Assembly: GCA_963665075.1 (NCBI GenBank)
Contig: OY762063.1
Location: forward strand, 1,488,001 to 1,552,000
DNA from: JAPULR01 sp963665075
Lineage (GTDB): Bacteria; Chloroflexota; Dehalococcoidia; Lucifugimonadales; GCA-2712585
Direction of reading: 5' to 3'
DNA: 64,000 nt
How positions within the stretch are numbered: the first letter of the stretch is position 1; every line of letters begins with the position of its first letter. Positions 62,153 to 64,000 of the stretch are shown piece after piece. Under the pieces are notes generated by a model, which made no database searches, was not told the DNA's origin, and worked only from the letters and a program-made list of their open reading frames with translations. Both the position numbers and the translations under genes were made by a program.

Positions 62153-62588
62153 CGGGGGCGCGGCCTTCCGGGTCGTTGCAGTTGGAGCAGGTGCCTGAGA
62201 CGGTGAAGTTGTCCAGGTCGGGCGTGAAGTTGAACTCGGAGGTGAGGGCGCTGCGGAATTCGTCCAGGTAGTCGGGGGCGAGATCGTAGGCGACGGCGCA
62301 TGAGCGGCATACCATATGGTGGTGCTTGGCGTCGGGGTCGGTGATTTCGAAGTGGAGGCGGTCGCCGATGGCGACTTCGGTGACGACGCCAATGCGCTTG
62401 AAGAGATGGAGGGTGCGATAGACGGTGGCGATGTCCATGTAAGGATAGGTTTCGCGAGCCTTGCGGAAGACTTCGTCGACGCCCATGTGGCCGCCGCCCT
62501 GGGAGACGGCGTTGAGGATGAGGAGCCGCTGGGGCGTGAGGCGGACGCCGCTTTCACGGAGATGTTGGAGGATGTCTTGTTGAGTCAT
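62145..62588 (-). CDS. Fur-family metal regulator (Zur-like)
   Basis: 147 residues. Winged helix (LTPQRLLILNAVSQGGGHMGVDEVFRKA, IATVYRTLHLF), then metal site HHHMVCRSC and a final CSNC pair for structural zinc. As first gene of the zinc-uptake operon it is most likely Zur, repressing the operon when zinc is ample; Fur or Mur cannot be excluded. Confidence 0.88.
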   Translation of the reverse strand: MTQQDILQHLRESGVRLTPQRLLILNAVSQGGGHMGVDEVFRKARETYPYMDIATVYRTLHLFKRIGVVTEVAIGDRLHFEITDPDAKHHHMVCRSCAVAYDLAPDYLDEFRSALTSEFNFTPDLDNFTVSGTCSNCNDPEGRAPDA

Positions 62589-62604
62589 GGCGCAAGGGGT
62601 ATCA

Positions 62605-62655
62605 GTTGCAATTGGTTGCGAATGCTTATAGTAACAGGAAGGGAAGGGATGTCAA
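62605..62655 (-). promoter_or_regulatory. Promoter and candidate operator of the zinc operon
   Basis: On the minus strand TTGACA (62655-62650) and TACTAT (62633-62628), spaced 16. Just downstream at 62605-62625 lies GTTGCAATTGGTTGCGAATG, a near-direct repeat of ten bases that is a candidate Zur site. Confidence 0.55.
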
Positions 62656-62725
62656 GAGAGGGGGGAGTTTCACCCCCCATCGAGGCGGGAGGGAGAAGAT
62701 GGGACGGATTCCAAGGGATATGGTC

Positions 62726-63295
62726 TCAACCCTCCTGGGAGCGGCGCTGGCGGCGGGCCTGGCGCATGAAGTGGCGCAGGAGGGCGCCGTCGAAGCCCAG
62801 GGCCGCGGCGTGTTGGGCGGCCGACTCGGCGGCGTCTTCGTCGCCCAGGTATGCGTGGGCGAGGGCGCCGATGGCGTAGGCGGAGGGGGATTGGTCGTTC
62901 AGTTCCAGTGTTCTGGCCACGTCCTCCAGGGCCATTTCCGGGCGTCCCAACTCCCATAGCGCGGCGGCGCGGTTGTTGTAGGCGTCGGCGTGGTTGGGGT
63001 TGAGACGCACGGCGTTGGAGAAGTCCTCCACGGCGGGCAGCTGCTCCTTCAGGTGGACGTGGGCGAGGCCGCGGTTGTAGTAGGCCTCGGCGTTGTCGGG
63101 GTCGAGACGGAGAACCTGGTCGAAGTCGCGGATGGCGAGGATGGGTTCGACAAGCTGGCCGTAGAGGACGCCGCGGCGGTAGTATGCGCCGGCGTCGGCG
63201 GGGTCTTCTTCGATGATGGTCGTCAATTCCGTAACGGACTGGTGAAGACGCTGAATCTCGGCGTCGGCGTTATCGTTAGGCTGAGGAGATTGCAT
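62726..63295 (-). CDS. TPR-repeat protein
   Basis: 189 residues with about four tetratricopeptide repeats, each with AYYRRG, AYYNRGLAHVHL, AYNNRAAALWEL and AYAIGALAHAYLG cores. No signal or membrane helix, so a cytoplasmic protein-binding scaffold. Partner unknown. Confidence 0.88.
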   Translation of the reverse strand: MQSPQPNDNADAEIQRLHQSVTELTTIIEEDPADAGAYYRRGVLYGQLVEPILAIRDFDQVLRLDPDNAEAYYNRGLAHVHLKEQLPAVEDFSNAVRLNPNHADAYNNRAAALWELGRPEMALEDVARTLELNDQSPSAYAIGALAHAYLGDEDAAESAAQHAAALGFDGALLRHFMRQARRQRRSQEG

Positions 63296-63327
63296 AAGGA
63301 AGAGTCAAAGTGGATGAGAAATGAAAG

Positions 63328-63401
63328 TCGGGGAGCCGGGATTTGAACCCGGGGCCTCTACGTCCCGAACGTAGCGCGCTGCCAAACTGCGCCACTCCCC
63401 G
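63328..63401 (-). tRNA. tRNA-Pro (anticodon CGG)
   Basis: On the minus strand CGGGGAG pairs with CTCCCCG. The loop TTCGGGA between CTACG and CGTAG gives CGG. CCA is not encoded. Confidence 0.95.
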
Positions 63402-63592
63402 TAGATGTGGACAACCCTGTAATTGTAGCCGTCGAGGGGCGGATGGGGCAAGGGGCAAGGGTTGACAGTGCAACAACTCAATGATAAGTTTACGGCTACT
63501 TCAAACGCGCCTCTGGATTTCTAGGAGGGGCGGCCCGTTGGTGCGGGTTCGATTATCAGGGTTAAGCCAAAACTTCTACACTAGGAGGCAAC

Positions 63593-64000
63593 ATGGTGAC
63601 CTTACCCAGCAAACTACTAAGAAAGAGTGCGCTATTGGCCTTGCTGGTCGCGGCGTCGCTGGCGCTGGTGATAGCGGCCTGCGGCACGGACGACGACGAT
63701 GACGACGCGGCCCCCGCGCCTGCGGCCACGATGGCGCCCACGGCGGCGCCCGCCACCGCAGCGCCGGCGCCCACGGCGGCCCCAACGCCGGCGCCCACCC
63801 CGGAGCCTGAGCCGGAACTCGTGAGCCCCAGGCTCATCGTCTCCATGGCGCCGCCCACCCACCAGGTGAGGCTGCCGTACATGACGTTCCAGAGCTCCAG
63901 CGGACCTCTCCACAACCTGTATGACTACATGGTTGGCAAGGAACGCAAGACCGCCGCCGTGGAGAACACCCACGTCGCCGAGTCCTGGGAGGTCGATGAG
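63593..64000 (+). CDS. Solute-binding lipoprotein (3' part outside window)
   Basis: 136 residues visible. Signal LLALLVAASLALVIAAC ends in a lipobox, then an Asp run and a long Pro/Ala/Thr linker. The start of the mature domain (LIVSMAPPTHQVRLPYMTF, LYDYMVGKERKT) fits an oligopeptide-type ABC binding protein (SBP family 5). AGGAGG precedes ATG 63593. TTGACA at 63462-63467 with TAAGTT 17 bases on may be the promoter. Confidence 0.75.
   Translation, partial: MVTLPSKLLRKSALLALLVAASLALVIAACGTDDDDDDAAPAPAATMAPTAAPATAAPAPTAAPTPAPTPEPEPELVSPRLIVSMAPPTHQVRLPYMTFQSSSGPLHNLYDYMVGKERKTAAVENTHVAESWEVDE

Overview
The window is a 64 kb piece of a high-GC bacterial chromosome, coding on both strands, with short palindromic repeats in almost every intergenic gap. 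Organism, by inference only: gene content (PstSCAB-PhoU under a PhoBR pair, a fused ETF, repeated amidases, MutS2, a Vms1-like release factor, a putative selenate-type ABC transporter, frequent TTG/GTG starts, some leaderless-looking promoters) fits an uncultivated Chloroflexota, perhaps Dehalococcoidia/SAR202-like. No rRNA is present to settle this.

Layout. 1-1.9 kb: glnS (cut by the edge) and tRNA-Ser. 2-5.1 kb: a lower-GC three-gene cassette (DUF262 protein, AAA ATPase, unknown protein) that looks like a defence system. 5.3-10.8 kb: tRNA-Thr, tRNA-Tyr, tRNA-Thr, tuf, rpmG, secE, nusG, rplK, rplA, an attenuator leader, rplJ, rplL. 11-14 kb: zinc ribbon, radC, cupin, SelA-like PLP enzyme. 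14.2-15.3 kb: a second low-GC insert, RusA plus a PD-(D/E)XK/HEPN fusion. 15.3-23.4 kb: the phosphate regulon on the minus strand (phoB, phoR, pstS, pstC, pstA, pstB, phoU), interrupted between phoR and pstS by a block with a degenerate tRNA-like sequence and an aspartyl protease, flanked by copies of the phoR 3' end.

23.5-31.6 kb: flavoprotein dehydrogenase, a phage-like small protein, enoyl-CoA hydratase, a surface protein, RidA, two mini iron-sulfur proteins, prmC-prfA. 31.8-36.2 kb: catabolic genes (amidase with small partner, cupin, aldehyde dehydrogenase, FAH hydrolase). 36.5-39.8 kb: the ABC transporter. 39.8-48.9 kb: fused ETF, a PQQ-type sugar dehydrogenase, mutS2 next to a Vms1-like peptidyl-tRNA hydrolase, an alpha/beta hydrolase and a second amidase. 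49-52.9 kb: tRNA-Gly, Fic protein with a periodic repeat array upstream, protoglobin, a SelW-like selenoprotein with an in-frame UGA, cupin, and two related small proteins. 53-64 kb: molybdenum hydroxylase subunit, MvaI/BcnI-type restriction-modification pair, small enzymes, dtd, VapBC, a zinc uptake operon with its Fur-family regulator, TPR protein, tRNA-Pro and the start of a solute-binding lipoprotein.

Two whole-window signals stand out. The + strand is C-rich on the left and G-rich on the right whatever the gene direction, with the change at about 46-51 kb, the polarity expected of a replication origin. Selenium use is suggested twice: by the UGA-containing SelW-like gene and by the binding protein of the ABC transporter.
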